Source: Ligula intestinalis (Eukaryota; Platyhelminthes; Cestoda; Diphyllobothriidea; Diphyllobothriidae). Taken from it: a stretch of DNA of 64,000 bases. Each line of letters begins with the position of its first letter. Position 1 is the stretch's first letter. The position numbers and the translations under genes are program-made. The DNA lies in the NCBI GenBank assembly GCA_036362985.1, contig JAYGXS010000005.1, positions 2,376,030 through 2,440,029 of the forward strand, written 5' to 3'. The notes beneath the pieces are model-generated. The model was not told where the DNA came from. It did not search any database and saw nothing but the letters and a program-made list of their open reading frames with translations. Shown piece after piece: positions 43,201 to 52,888 of the stretch.

Positions 43201-46040
43201 ACTACCTACCCTCATCGCCTGCAGCAAAAACTACCTGTCAAGACGAAGGCAAGAAGACCGAGACTGAAGGGAATCGAGCGTTAGTCGCTTTCTTCAATGC
43301 AGGCCAGAACATCGATCGTGATTTAGGTTTGAGTAGGGACTGTACATGGGCGTAGGAAATCGGTACTTAGTATACAGTCCCAACCTATATCGGACAGAAG
43401 TATACGTAGAGGAATGTTAATAGATAGTAGCTCAAGTTCCACCATGTCTTTATGTCGCTCTAGCTCTAATTTTGTATTTACAGTAACTCTCCTGTTCAAA
43501 TAAGGGCGCAAATGCTCTTGAATTAAATTTGCCTGGCAGCATGGTTTTTCTATACTGTCCCCTTCGTTTGCAATAAGCATAACAGCTGGGAATATGATGT
43601 AAACAGCTTTCACATATTTACCTGAGGTGATTGCTTATGGCACCTGTTTAAAAAGGCCGTTCGCAGAATTCAATCAACAGAAAAAATCAAAATAGTGTCG
43701 CTAAATATATGCTAAAGTACCAAGTCAAATTTCATCATGAAAGTTGCATAGTCTTTAGCGACTACTGTATGGTTTACGAAGATTTGCCTGCTCCAACTAT
43801 TGTTGTTGGATTGGAGAGAGCGCCGCTGGACACCTGGAGAAAATTACCCTTTAAGACCCTCCAGAATCGCATTCATTCGATGCCAAGTGGGTAGAAGCTG
43901 TCCAAAAGGTGAAAGGAAAATTTCGTACAAACTAAATTGTGAAATACATATATTATTTAGGAGGCTTGGCAGATTCTCTTAATTGAGTTGACCCAATTGT
44001 GAAAATATTCGCGGTTTTCAGCTTGATTTGAACCCGCATAGCAGGGTTCTACCGGTTGCGCCCTACGCCATGAGTTTTTCACAATTGGGCTAAATAAAAC
44101 AAGCAAATCTGCTAAAACTCCTACATAATAAAGTCAGCCAGATAGTCGCTCTGGTAGATTTTTGATGATTGCTTGGGAAATTCTGCTTGGGCAGTCAGCC
44201 TGCTGTTCCATGTTGGTAGATTCCATAAGAGTGGTAAAGTTGGGTGGGTAAAATTGATCCATGTAGGATTTAAATCACGGCGCAAGTCGTGACATTTGTA
44301 GCTCAATTGGTTGACTGTTGGCTGCTTAAAGGCCTTCCCTGCTATGCGGGTTCAAATCCTACCGAACGCTGGTATTTATTCACAATTGGCTCAACTTCAT
44401 TCATATCACTTTAGAAACTGAGGGTGCTAAGAATGTTGAGACACCCTTATTTGAGCCCCCGACATGCAAGTTGAACCCTTCGTCTCTGTGTGTGTGTCCC
44501 AACTCAGGTGGTCGACAACTGGGTGATGGTCTGCTGCTGGCAGTGGTGAAGAGAGTGTGTCTGACCCTTGAAAGTCAAGGTCGGTCCAGTTTGGCTTGTT
44601 ATGTGTAGTGGCTGTCTGCGGACTGAGAGTCAGATGTGGCCTGTCGGGAGCCTACCTAGCGAGACGTGCTGTTTGGTACGCATGTTGAGTGTTTGTTGCG
44701 CCAGTCGTCTGCACCCTTCCGCATTTCCGGCCTTCTTGACTCTGTCTTGACACCGGTTTCAGGTGTGGACGTGGTGAGAAACTGAGGTAGATGCTCTGAA
44801 AGTCGGTCCTGCTGTATATCTTTTGGAAGGCAGCGCGTGCTTCAACCCGTTGAAGCTCGTAGTGGATATCGTCGAAATCGGCGGTCAACATATCGTGTGG
44901 TATATAACCGTCACTTTAATAAATTAGCTGAGCAAACTCACATGCAAAATGTCTGCATACCTATTTATCCCCCCATGTCTACCTTGTTGTGTCTAATTTT
45001 ATGGTTTTCAAAGTCTCCTGACTATGGATTTGCTGCTTTTTATTGATTTCGCATCGCCGAATACTTGAGGTGGTACATTAATCTATGCTTCACCTTACTT
45101 AGTCCCCTATGCACTTGTCCTTTGAAGGAAGTTCTCAGTAATATGCAGCTACTCGCTTTCATATTCCTACCGTGCATATCGAAGATCCGGGAAACTGGTT
45201 GTGAGTATATGGAAGAGGCATTGACCGTTTTGAAACGAACGCTTGGGGCTTATTTGCGCTTCTGCTTACTGTAAGTTGTAAACTTATACCATTTTTTAAA
45301 CTTTTATTATTTCCAGACTGTGAGGAGTGGCGATTCATTTAATCTGGAATGTAACGCTCGAGGGCTCTGGCCAGTCATTCAGCAAACCCGAGAAGATGAT
45401 TGGACAGTATACTGGTCCTATGAACCAGATGTTAGTGCTCGGGCTTTGGGTGCTAAACGCCTAGAAAAGATGTGGGAATCTCAAATTGTTGTGCCATTCA
45501 TCGAGGGAGATAAAATATTCCAAACGCGCAAGAAATTGGACTCATCCGAAGCCAAGAACGCGGTACCGTTGACTCTGTTTGACACTGAACAGCGAAGAAT
45601 AGACAATGTTGAATATAATATGAGCGGCCAGTTTGTATGCACCGTAGTCAGCAAAGCAGAAGGTATGAGCGAACGACGTTTCATCACAAATTCCATGCAC
45701 CTCACGGTCATTCCGCCGCTGACGTTGAAAGAAGTGGTGGGTATTCCTAACATTACTACTTACTGTTTAATATTTAGTAGCTGAATTATACACTTATATT
45801 GCGCACTCCTCATTCTCCTCGTCTACCAAATTTTATTTTCATTATCTGCATCAGATTATAGAATGGCTGAAAATTAACCAGCACAGTGTCACGGCACTGT
45901 TTCTAACGCTGATTCTCGTAATCATCGCCTATGTGCTGTTGATCAAAAGGCGAGCAAAGCGAATCGCGAGCACGAAGAATATGGATGAGGCGGATGAATT
46001 TCAGGCAAATTTGGCTGTTGTTGACGCAAAACTTGGATGA
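28865..46040 (+). CDS. Type I membrane protein with TSP1 and Ig-like modules, five exons
   Basis: Joined exons: 28865-29074, 31986-32372, 41439-42188, 45317-45736, 45855-46040, giving 650 aa. Every intron is phase 0 with GT-AG ends. Residues 1-18 form a signal peptide (MRVIRAFFCLLELSVLA). Residues 20-70 are Cys-rich with WGPW. Residues 71-199 hold two thrombospondin type 1 repeats (WSTWTSWSSCSAACG; WGEWGPYSNCSAICGKG). Residues 200-449 hold a Cys-rich TSP1-like module (CPWAPTVERCSQPCGD), a Glu-rich spacer and an Ig-like strand pattern (NLDVQDEGVYRF). Residues 450-589 are a clearer Ig-like domain (FNLEC, WTVYW, SGQFVC). Residues 601-620 form a membrane helix followed by KRRAKR and a short cytoplasmic tail. 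A surface receptor or adhesion role is inferred. I do not recognise an orthologue. An in-frame ATG at 28835 is an alternative start. Introns are full of transposable elements. Confidence 0.85.
29448..29903 (-). repeat. 3' LTR of the TRIM
   Basis: On the minus strand it starts TGTAGCGACCCCC and ends ATCCCACA. About 370 bp are identical to the partner LTR; all differences I found fall in the ATCCCACA-proximal 80 bp (29468-29523). An open frame of about 60 codons on the minus strand is simply LTR sequence. Confidence 0.9.
30100..30330. repeat. Imperfect tandem repeats inside the TRIM
   Basis: Four units of roughly 50-60 bp each begin CCAGTGAGTCGG or a close variant (near 30140, 30190, 30250 and 30302) and continue with TTGATAGGAG-like sequence. 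They fill the interior where gag-pol would be. Confidence 0.6.
30523..30978 (-). repeat. 5' LTR of the TRIM
   Basis: Same length as its partner. The primer-binding site lies just beyond its inner end (minus strand, 30522-30505). Confidence 0.9.
31005..31125 (+). mobile_element. PLE terminal cassette
   Basis: ATGACTAAGGATTCCCGACG, a stem II remnant, AAAACGTCAGGACAATAAAA and CTTGTTCCAATGATCG. The same cassette recurs at 40265-40400 (minus), 49020-49115, 50185-50300, 53935-54045 (minus) and 54425-54520. The 5' core (ATGA.TAAGGA) has lost the CUGAUGA consensus, while stem II GGATTCC/GGAATCC and GAAACGTCAGG remain in several copies. Confidence 0.6.
31986..32372 (+). CDS. Membrane protein exon 2: two TSP1 repeats
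   Basis: Acceptor GTTCCCCCAG ends at 31985, donor GTAAGG at 32373; 129 codons, phase 0 at both ends. Repeat 1: WSTWTSWSSCSAACGSAERT. Repeat 2: WGEWGPYSNCSAICGKGHRQ with IRLCN. Both have the W-x-x-W and CSxxCG signatures. Confidence 0.9.
32560..33190 (-). mobile_element. CR1-type LINE, C-terminus and 3'UTR
   Basis: The minus strand encodes SYGQLRGDLNSTFRIMNN, then after a frameshift near 33050 GHPHKLRPGKAKIDGRKFFF and WNALPEEVV. The UTR ends near 32560 with CCTTTGAACTCCCTTTT read on the plus strand, resembling the 13776-15445 family. It lies in intron 2 of the membrane-protein gene. Confidence 0.75.
33212..34110 (-). mobile_element. PLE endonuclease fragment between inverted terminal repeats
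   Basis: The minus frame 33905-33573 encodes VNLTSSCGAGSIGRNTKQL, MREHLRAWL and RILATAEAQAI, a GIY-YIG endonuclease with an S in place of the usual second Y. 33212-33310 (minus) and 33985-34100 (plus) are inverted copies with TTGGTTTGCT.AA and CCCTCCCTTATATT. Each also carries a TGATGA...TCGAAAACG.TCG motif, a third hammerhead-like class with a very short stem II. Confidence 0.7.
34695..36409 (-). mobile_element. PLE 3' half: RT end, GIY-YIG endonuclease and terminal hammerhead-like core
   Basis: The minus frame 36175-34949 (408 codons) encodes LPFLDVLVCRQ (RT thumb side), GVVYRIQCSCGTCNYFGETG with MRMHEHK (GIY-YIG catalytic core), THAAAMGHDF and IKEAWMSTDCSVNRHINLPP, then a low-complexity tail. 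Upstream in frame, 36380-36176 adds GTPIGSPISGVIAEILLQKL, two adjacent stops, then ARFVDGSFVVIN. The last is the RT catalytic box with the second Asp changed to Gly. The copy ends at 36409 within a 30-bp inverted piece of itself. A terminal repeat with a hammerhead-like core follows at 34835-34788. It lies in intron 2 of the membrane-protein gene. Confidence 0.85.
34788..34835 (-). ncRNA. Hammerhead-like core with strong stem II (class GAAACGUC)
   Basis: The minus strand shows CTGAGGA (34829-34823), one extra T, a 6-bp perfect stem II GGGTAG/CTACCC, GAAA (34800-34797) and CGTC with predicted cleavage before AGG. AGG pairs with TCT upstream. It belongs to the PLE ending here, so it has a clear host element. 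Confidence 0.65.
36410..38850. other. AT-rich intronic stretch, nothing recognised
   Basis: Part of intron 2 (32373-41438) of the membrane-protein gene. It is markedly AT-rich, with no exon-like frame, no repeat family I could match, and no RNA gene visible. It is the longest element-poor stretch in the window. Confidence 0.5.
38850..39110. repeat. Halves of the tRNA-bearing repeat in inverted order
   Basis: 38880-38935 carries CCTTAGCAATCATCTAGAAT...GACTGCCAGG, and 39020-39062 carries its inverse (AGCCTAGCAATAATCC, GATTGCTTAGG). The central tRNA-like core is missing. Same family as 52889-53500. Confidence 0.5.
39230..39660 (+). mobile_element. PLE tail between inverted hammerhead-like ends
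   Basis: 39348-39450 encodes RELLKTWVSDSNSINRYVDI, a PLE C-terminal tail. On its left, 39310-39240 (minus) holds CTGATAA...GGCCGAAAGCTCAGAAC. On its right, 39591-39626 (plus) holds CTGATGA, GTAGCC, GAAAGCTC|AGAAC. The right core is intact at all invariant positions and can form a 4-bp stem I (TTCT/AGAA). The left has lost G8. Confidence 0.6.
39661..39718 (+). repeat. Perfect hairpin, 27-bp arms and 4-base loop
   Basis: 39661-39687 (CCACCCCATTACATCTATAA and on) is the exact inverse of 39692-39718, separated by AAAG. There is no mismatch over 27 pairs. It directly follows the PLE terminal repeat. No T-run follows, so it is not a simple terminator. Confidence 0.95.
40209..40257. repeat. (TA)n microsatellite
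   Basis: About 49 bases of alternating TA with two interrupting C's, immediately next to a PLE terminal cassette. Confidence 0.95.
40265..41330 (-). mobile_element. PLE endonuclease, tail and terminal cassette
   Basis: The minus strand encodes VIYKIPCSGCNAVYCGQPGR (GIY-YIG core with the Cys pair), then in a shifted frame AMHTLETGHQFAW-like text. Next come LEDLVQLWTKQLRQRNREIT and the terminal cassette at 40400-40265 (GAAACATCAGGAAAATAAAG). Frameshifts separate the parts. It ends about 110 bp before exon 3 of the membrane-protein gene. Confidence 0.75.
41439..42188 (+). CDS. Membrane protein exon 3: Cys-rich TSP1-like and Ig-like segment
   Basis: Acceptor CCACGCCAG ends at 41438, donor GTGAGT at 42189; 250 codons, phase 0 at both ends. 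It encodes CPQDGQWCPWAPTVERCSQP and RLRRCACPEP, then a long Glu/Ala-rich insert, CNRQPCPY, and an Ig-like half with SRRLQVIYDRLILRNLDVQD and GVYRFGYEYE. A single exon this large among TSP1/Ig modules suggests fused ancestral exons. Confidence 0.85.
42390..43620 (-). mobile_element. PLE GIY-YIG endonuclease fragment
   Basis: The minus frame 42951-42220 encodes MCIYSFTSSCGAGYIGRARR, LTHLVDTNHQVDTNKAFQVV and RVLATAEAVAIELANL, a complete GIY-YIG region. 43480-43320 (FLRPCTVPTQT) probably belongs to the linker upstream of the endonuclease; the part between is decayed and includes a poly-G run at 43021. It lies in intron 3 of the membrane-protein gene. Confidence 0.75.
43970..44400 (+). repeat. tRNA-bearing repeat, plus-strand copy and an inverted remnant
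   Basis: A tRNA-like core at 44291-44370 (plus) has A box TAGCTCAATTGG and B box GGTTCAAATCC. It is preceded by GATTGCTTGGGAAATTCTGC and TTGGGCAGTCAGCC and followed by CACAATTGGCTCAACT. 44000-44075 is a decayed inverted copy of the core. Same family as 18930-19395 and 52889-53500. Confidence 0.65.
45317..45736 (+). CDS. Membrane protein exon 4: Ig-like domain
   Basis: Acceptor TTATTTCCAG ends at 45316, donor GTGGGT at 45737; 140 codons, phase 0. SGDSFNLEC, VYWSYEP and NMSGQFVCTVV give the Ig pattern of first Cys, core Trp and second Cys. The spacing between Trp and the second Cys is long, so it may be a V-type or extended Ig fold. NMS is a potential N-glycosylation site. Confidence 0.85.
45855..46040 (+). 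CDS. Membrane protein exon 5: membrane helix and tail
   Basis: Acceptor CTGCATCAG ends at 45854. It encodes VTALFLTLILVIIAYVLLI, a single hydrophobic helix, then KRRAKR as a stop-transfer signal and about 30 cytoplasmic residues (DEADEFQANLAVVDAKLG), ending with TGA at 46038-46040. The first AATAAA seen downstream is at about 46619. Confidence 0.85.
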   Translation: MIEWLKINQHSVTALFLTLILVIIAYVLLIKRRAKRIASTKNMDEADEFQANLAVVDAKLG

Positions 46041-46924
46041 CCTTTTGTTCAGTTTTCTCTATTGTACAGAACCTTTTTCATCCACGGGCCGTCAGCCTTT
46101 TTTTTCTTTCAATGACTCCTGGGTATTCATTAAGGAATTATCAATCAACCGGAGTGATAGAGCAGCAAGCGTGAACAATTATTGGTAAGGATCTATAGTG
46201 GGGTCCCCACAGTGCGGGCGAAGCACGTTCCACTCCAAAACGGGCGCCTGGGTTTTTTTGGGGGGGGGGGGCAGAATGGATGGGGCATATCGGAGAAAAA
46301 TTCAGTGCGCAATAATTATGTCAAGTAAAAAAGTTACGTAGAGTAAGTTTGGGGATGTGCGCTGACCTCGGGCGAAGACACTGAGTTACACTTTAATATT
46401 GTCGCCAACCCCCTACTGGGTCAAAGACGAGCATGTGTATTTCCGGGGTGTTCGCTGACCTTGGGTGATGTTACTGAGGTACATTTTTAATAGCATCACT
46501 AATCCCAACTAGAATAACGGCGAACGAGTAAAAAGTTGAAATGCTCTGGAAATTCTCCCCACTTAAAACTTGTAAGTAAGCGGTTATTCCCATGGTTATT
46601 TTGAAAAGCCATTTTATTAAATAAAGTGAATTTAGCCGTTATTGTGCATGGTGGCCTTCCGAGGACCCCTCTACATTTCAATATCATTATCCCATCCATG
46701 CTAGACCAACCGCTGGTGTCCGACAAATGGGACGATTGTGGAAAACTACACCTACTTATAATTTGTAAGCAAGTGGTAACTGCACCTTTTGGCCTTCCGA
46801 GCCACCCCTCTATAAATCCCTGCCCAATTATTTTACAACTCAGCAAAAAGTGCTGGCAGATGAATACGCTGCTGGAATTTCAACAGGAAACTGTATCTGA
46901 GGAGGCGGTAAAGCATAATATGGA

Positions 46925-47480
46925 GCAGGTCAGGTTTTATTAGGGAAATATAGGTAAATAACTTTGAACTCCCTCTTTATATATAGCTATGATGTAGAAC
47001 ATGTGGCGTTGCCAGTAATGGAACTGCGTCAGGAGGGCAGACATTAAAAAACTTCCTAGGCATTGTTCATAAGTCTAGTTTTGAATGCCATTTGTGTGAT
47101 TTTAAGGAGCAAAACGGTCGCCTGTGGGGGAAGGGGAAAGGGGAAGGGTATACTTATTCGGATGCCCTGCTGCTGAAGGTGTTTGAAGCACGTCAGAAGG
47201 CGGCCCTCACAGTTTTTTCAATACCCTTAAGGTCTCACGAGGAGAAGATTTCGGAGGTCACGAGAGCATCACCGAGTGTCGGAGGTGCGCCCATCATACG
47301 CCCTTGCTGGTTACCGGGTCTGCCGACAAGATAACGAAACACGGGAGTCCAGCACAATCATCGGTATTAATTCTGAACGAACACAATACTGAAAAGTAGC
47401 GTGCAGTATGTTTTTTTATAAATGTAATTACACTGGTTTCATTTCAGAGTACGTCTTTGTTATGCTGGTCCAACTTCATC
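46925..47480 (-). repeat. CR1 LINE 3'UTR copy
   Basis: Matches 13776-14300 in order: TTTTATTAGGGAAATATAGG, ACATGTGGCGTTGCCAGTAA, CCTAGGCATTGTTCATAAG and, at the inner end, GCTGGTCCAACTTCATCTTAAA. It contains no coding part. Confidence 0.7.
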
Positions 47481-47670
47481 TTAAACTGTTGACTATCTGA
47501 GCACCACGTTCGCACATGTCATTGATTTCCTTCGTATGCATTCATCTGGCCTCCTTCTCGAGCAACTTAGTAGATGCGCTGCACCAATAAGGAGGCCGGA
47601 CGAGCGCACGTTGGGCATTATTTGGATTGCGTTCTCTCATAAAAAGTGCCGAACGTGCTGGCACGTATAG

Positions 47671-48360
47671 ATGGAAACTCAGACCGCAGCCAACCATAGC
47701 TACTTCAACTATTTGGGCTCGAATATGCCAACCCACGGACAAGCCAAAGACGAAATCAAGAACCAAATCGCGCAGGCTAGAAATGCATCCAGGCTATTAG
47801 CCAGACCTTTCTGGTCTGGCTCAGACATCAGCTTAAATACTAAGCTGCTGATATTAGAAAGCATAAATCAGACCAGTGTTACTATATGCCTACAAAATAT
47901 GGCCTGTGAGATAGGCAAATATCCTATCGCTCGAAGTATTTGACCGTTGGTGTCTTCTACGCCTCTTAAGAGTCTTCTGGCAGGATCGAATTTCCAATTT
48001 CGAGCAATACCGCAGATGTTTCAAACTCCAGGATCTAGCATTATACATCCAGCATCACCGATTGCAATGGTTTGGCCATGCCCTGCGCAGGCCATAGACG
48101 AACCTCTGCAGATTGGTCGTGAACCCCTCTAGTAGTGCAAACCGGACAAGACGGTCAACTGAAGACATGGCTCAACACCGTCAAGTCGGACGTCGGACGC
48201 AAGGGCCTCGTATCCTTTTACTGCTTGCGACATTGGAACAAACAATGGGTTAATATCTGCAAGGAGCTCGCTTCCGACTGCTGCCAATGGGCCGCCGCTA
48301 TCCGTGACATCCGTGAAGCTGGTTGATCCAAAAACAGGAGCTAATCGGATCAAGTACAAG
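47671..48360 (+). mobile_element. RTE-type retrotransposon, C-terminal fragment
   Basis: Encodes SYFNYLGSNMPTHGQAKDEI, QIAQARNASRLLARPFW, then in other frames GQLKTWLNTVKSD and DCCQWAAAIRDIREAG, followed by a CAAGTACAAGT tail. It parallels the 3' half of the 4848-5983 element but is more decayed. Confidence 0.75.
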
Positions 48361-48524
48361 TCAGTAATCTCACACCATGGTGGTTCCAGTCGCCTGCGCC
48401 CGACGCAGACTCCGGTCTTCTTGACTCGGTTTTGACACTGAGCTCCAGCAGATGAGGGAGGAGATGTAGTGGTACACACAACGCAAGTGTACTACCACTT
48501 AAAACTAATCCACGTGCTAGTCAC

Positions 48525-48960
48525 CGTCCCTTTAAAACCATGCCGTGCACCACGGATGCGGGCTTGATAATTGTGCTACAATTATGCTCGCTGTCGTCAG
48601 AGTTGTTGCTGCGCACGGCCCTTCCCATGTGATTGATTCTCTTGCTCAGGAAACTTCTCGGTATATCGTATGGGAACGCCAAATCATTGCGCTTGTTGAT
48701 GGACTGGGGGCCTTGAAACCATGATTCGAGTAGTTCGCGGCTCACGCGATTGTACCGTAGTTGCTATGCTCACAAATGCATCAGATCCGGTAAACGACTC
48801 CAGCCGTTCCCTGTCATGGCAGTGGGTCAATTGGCCTCAAGACCTGGCGACTGATGGTTGCTTCTGGCCTGTGCACAACTTCAACTACAAGTGGGGAAGT
48901 AGACGGCTGACAGCTGCCGATACATTCTTCACGCACGGAAGAGTTAGCTAAACGTTTGGG
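48525..48960 (-). mobile_element. PLE C-terminal fragment
   Basis: The minus strand encodes VSRELLESWFQGPQSINKRN, FPYDIPRSFLSKRINHMG and DSEHNCSTIIKPAS, the tail seen at 6000-6460 and 49640-50040. A terminal cassette in the opposite orientation follows at 49020-49115. Confidence 0.6.
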
Positions 48961-49639
48961 CCAGATGGGTGTGGCTTCTTCTCTCGTTTGCGTATGCACT
49001 GGTTTCAGACTCTTCTGCCATTATCTATGATTAAGGATTCCCGACGGAATCCGAAGCTTCAGGACAGTAAAATCCGTGTTTCAGTGGTCACTTCTTCTTT
49101 TGAACTGTTGCCATAGTAGGAATGGAGGGTCGAACTCTCGTAGGTATCCATCTGGATATAGCTGGCTAAAGAATGTATGTAAATGTCCACAAAAGTTATA
49201 CCCTCAGTCAGTCAGTATATTTGGAGTAAACAGCAGAAGCTCTTCCACTGAAATGGCGCAGGAATGCATAAAGCATAGTGAATATGCAAAAAGTGTTACA
49301 TTTCAATTTGTTATGCGATAAAGTTTGAAAATATTTAGGAAATATCAATAACTGAAAGGTTCAGCGTTTACGAAGTAGCAAATTAAAACATATTCACTAC
49401 ATCTCCACTATGCAACGCTAACCTGAACCAATTTTAATGTAAATGCCAGATCTTTTGAAATCAAAGAACTAGCATGTTTGTGGACATATGCTATCTGTTA
49501 GATATTGATTGAATATTTGGGTGGGCCCTTAAGAGGTGATTATCCAGACGTCTCTTGAAGACGCTCATGGTAGGGTACTGCACAACTGGCGTTAACAAAG
49601 CGTTCAGCTGTGGAAGGATGAGCTGATGAGTTTACCGGA

Positions 49640-50300
49640 TCTAGTGCAGTTGTGGACGAAATAACTACGTCGGAGAAACCGGAAGATTACTCTGGACGTG
49701 AATGGCCGAGCATGCAGTGGCGGTGCGGACGAAAGACGCCAACTCCCAGGTTGCAGCTCATTCGATGGGACCTGGCCATATTTTCACGTTTGACGAGGCC
49801 GAAATCCCCGCATGAGCTGCGAGCTGCTCGAGTCATGGTTCACAGGCCCCCAGTCCATCAAAAAGCGCAACGATTTTGTTTTCCCATAGTGCGTATTGAG
49901 ATATTTCCTGAGCAACAGAATCAGTTAAATGGGAGGGATTGGGCACAATAGCAACCCTGACGACAGCGAGCATAGTTATCCTGCAATTATCGAGCCCGCA
50001 TCCGACGCTGGCAAGCAAACTGTAGCAATTGATGAGCCATCACCGCACCAACCAAGACCTCAAGCGGTGGCTACGTGAACTGACAATTATAGTACGCATG
50101 TGGATGACCGCTACGAAGTATAAATACCGTGCAACCTGTGCATGTATCCCCCTTATCTGCACATGGCTCCCACTTTCCTACAGTTACCTATGATTAAGGA
50201 TTCCCGAGGGGATCAGAAACGTCAGTAAAGTAAAACCCTTGTTCCAGTAAACGCATCTTCTTCTTCTGAACTGCTTTCTGGAACTCGCATATTCTCCTCC
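49640..50300 (+). mobile_element. PLE C-terminal fragment with terminal cassette
   Basis: The plus strand encodes RNRKITLDVNGRACSGGADE, CELLESWFTGPQSIKKRNDF and DSEHSYPAIIEPASDAG with stops, then the cassette ATGATTAAGGATTCCCGAGG...GAAACGTCAG at 50189-50225 with AGTAAAACCCTTGTTCCAGT. Part of an inverted arrangement with 48525-48960. Confidence 0.65.
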
Positions 50301-50689
50301 ATTGGCAATGAGGATGAGCGTTGATTTGTGCCGCTCAATTCCTTCCTCAACTGACAAACATTTTCTCTGAAGTTCCTTCTTGTGTCTGTTTAAAATATAT
50401 ATTCCTACATTATATCCAAATCAGTTCCCTTAGTAACTCAGACAATGCTACTTCTACCATAAAAGTCAATTTTGAATAATTGCCGGGTGCAGTGGAAACT
50501 GAAAATGAGGAAGAAGGGTTATTGGGCACTGAATCAATTTGTTTATTGTCCAGAGCTTTCAGGCTCTTGTGAGAGTCCATCGTTAGGGCTAAAGGCGTCC
50601 ATGAACAACCAAGCAACAGTTATAGGGAAAATTATAGGGACTGCCTTAAATTTTCGAAAATTCCCATTGAAAAATCCAGAAGATTAATT

Positions 50690-52040
50690 GGCGTAAGTAT
50701 GTTAGTTTTCGATAAATTCTCATCAGGCCCTTATATGGTAGTTAAGTAAATAAACTGTGCCACTTGGTAGGAAAAATAGTACGGTTGTCAGGAGGAGGGG
50801 CAAAGGGGCGGAGAGAAAACATGATCAACATCTGATCAGCGTTAGGCGGGACTGGATTAGCAGATTTGTTCATGGGAACTGCGGCGCTGGGACGAAGTTC
50901 TTCTGAGCACACAGGACCGTACGTTGTAGCCTGATGGCGGCTGCTTCTGCCGTAGCCAACAGACACTGTCCAAGAGTCTGAGTCCACCGGGCGCGCTAGA
51001 ATGGAACTGTTGATACCCTTTAGTTGGGCCTTTCCTATGCATCCTGGACTGTGTTCTTGTACTCTCTCATGCGACCAATATATCCTGCCCCACAGGAGCA
51101 GGTAAATGGATCAACTCAAATTAAGCAAATCTTTTGGACCTCCTAAGAAATGAATATATGCACATAAAGGTTGTTTTGGCTGGCAGTTTATCTTTGACCT
51201 ATGATGGAGGTACTTGAGAACAGTACATGGGCGTTGGCGACTGGGAAGATGGTTGCTACAGTTTGTCTCAGATGCCTCCTTAGAAGTTTGCTTGGTTCGT
51301 CTCCTTGAAATGGGATCCTGATGAATATTCATTTCTTCTCTACCTTAAACACTACGGGTTTTGGTGGCCTTCAGCCGCGTTCTTAACGATAAATCAACTG
51401 GGATACCCATTTTGCCGAAGCACGCCTCCAACAATCTTTGGCTACTCTTTGATGATATCGGTCGAGCAGATCCTTTTCGCCCTTTGCGTGTAGCATCGTA
51501 CAAAGTTGTGGGTTAGTGTTCCACTTGTGTATGGTGTCTTCTTAGCTCTCTTTCGACAAGCTCAGCTACAATTTTTCGTAGGGTAGAGTGCATCAGGTTC
51601 ATGTTTTCGATATCCGGTTGGTCGTATAATTTGAAATACATTTTTTCTTCTGTTTTGGATTTTTGTCGTTTTATGCACTGAAGCACGAAATTTCGTTGAT
51701 ATCCATTTTTTGAACATAACTGAAAAAGATAATTCACGCCTTGTAGAGAACCTCCGTCATCAGAGCTTTGTGTTTTAGTTCTATTGAGGAGGCTTTAGAC
51801 AGAACTCCTTGTGTGAGAGATCGGGTGAATGTGGGATGGCCTACGAATATGTTTCTTTACGGATAGCAGACGTACGGAGTGATCCATCAATGAACAAGGA
51901 CATCAAGAAATGAGAGTTTTTCATCAACCTCCATTTCGAAAGTAAATTCAATTCCTGGGAATGCGGAATTAAGCTTCTTGTGGAGGACGTTTAAATCATT
52001 ATCCCCATAGCTATGAAATAATAAACAAGACCAGGCCATA
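50690..52040 (-). mobile_element. Decayed PLE, RT end to terminal repeat
   Basis: The minus strand reads FPGIEFTFEMEVDEKLSFLD (RT thumb side), NGYQRNFVLQCI, then PCTVLKYLHHRSKINCQP and a GIY-YIG relic around 51090-51060 (CSCGAGYIG-like after correcting frames). The end at about 50745-50690 has CTGATGAGAATTTATCGAAA, the third hammerhead-like class. Many stops. Confidence 0.65.
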
Positions 52041-52319
52041 CCACGTGTGTTTAAACGGTGGGGCTTATCTAACCTGTCTTCATCGTGTACGCCCGCGCAT
52101 GATAGAGTACAGATGCAAATTTTTCTCAGTCAGGTTTAATTTGAAAAGTCAATTTTGCAAACATGTGTTTTTAACCAATTCTTCTTCAGGCCACTGTAGT
52201 TGTAGGGAATCAAATTGTCATTTATGGGTAGTGTTTATGCTTGTTCTTCACGAACTCTCCATCCCCATGATTGAGAGGTAAAAGCCGACTCTCGTTGAAG
52301 GCAAAATCTATGTGTATTT

Positions 52320-52870
52320 ATTTCTTCGCCTGCTCCTATGGAGCGGGATATATTGGCTGAACAACACGACGTCTGGAGAAGAGGGTGCATGAACGCATAC
52401 CAGCCTGGCTCGGTAAACGAGAAAAGTTCAGTCCTCGCACACTTGATCGATACGAACCACCGAGTCGACGTGAGAGAGGCTTTTCAAGTCATATACCAGG
52501 CGCTGACAAACTAATCTAAAGGCCTATGCAAACGTGTGCTCACCACAGCCGAAGCAGTGGCAATCCATGTAGAAAAGCCCACTTTCTGTTGTCAAAAGAC
52601 GTTTGTAGCCGCAGTCTGCCTACCTTGGCAAATTGCGCGAATGAATACCAATCTGCCCGAACACATGCCATCCGAAACCACGCACGCTGACCCTATGAGC
52701 ACCTCTTCTCTTTCCTCCCAGCTCACCGGACCCAACGTCCTCAAGAAGCTGGTGCCAGCATGCGTGAGATGAGGAGACACTTCGTCTTAACCTGAGATTC
52801 ATTTAAACACTACATGTAACTGACCATTTTATTTCTGCAATTTTATTGGTTTGATGAAGAATTTCTTATA
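52320..52870 (+). mobile_element. PLE endonuclease fragment
   Basis: The plus strand carries YIG-like LLWSGIYWLNNT, AFQVIYQALTN and KRVLTTAEAVAIHVEKPTFC with frameshifts, paralogous to 57190-57680 and 42220-42951. A TTGATGAAGAATTTC stretch near 52853 is a weak remnant of the terminal motif. Confidence 0.65.
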
Positions 52871-52888
52871 AACACTTTTAACTCATTT

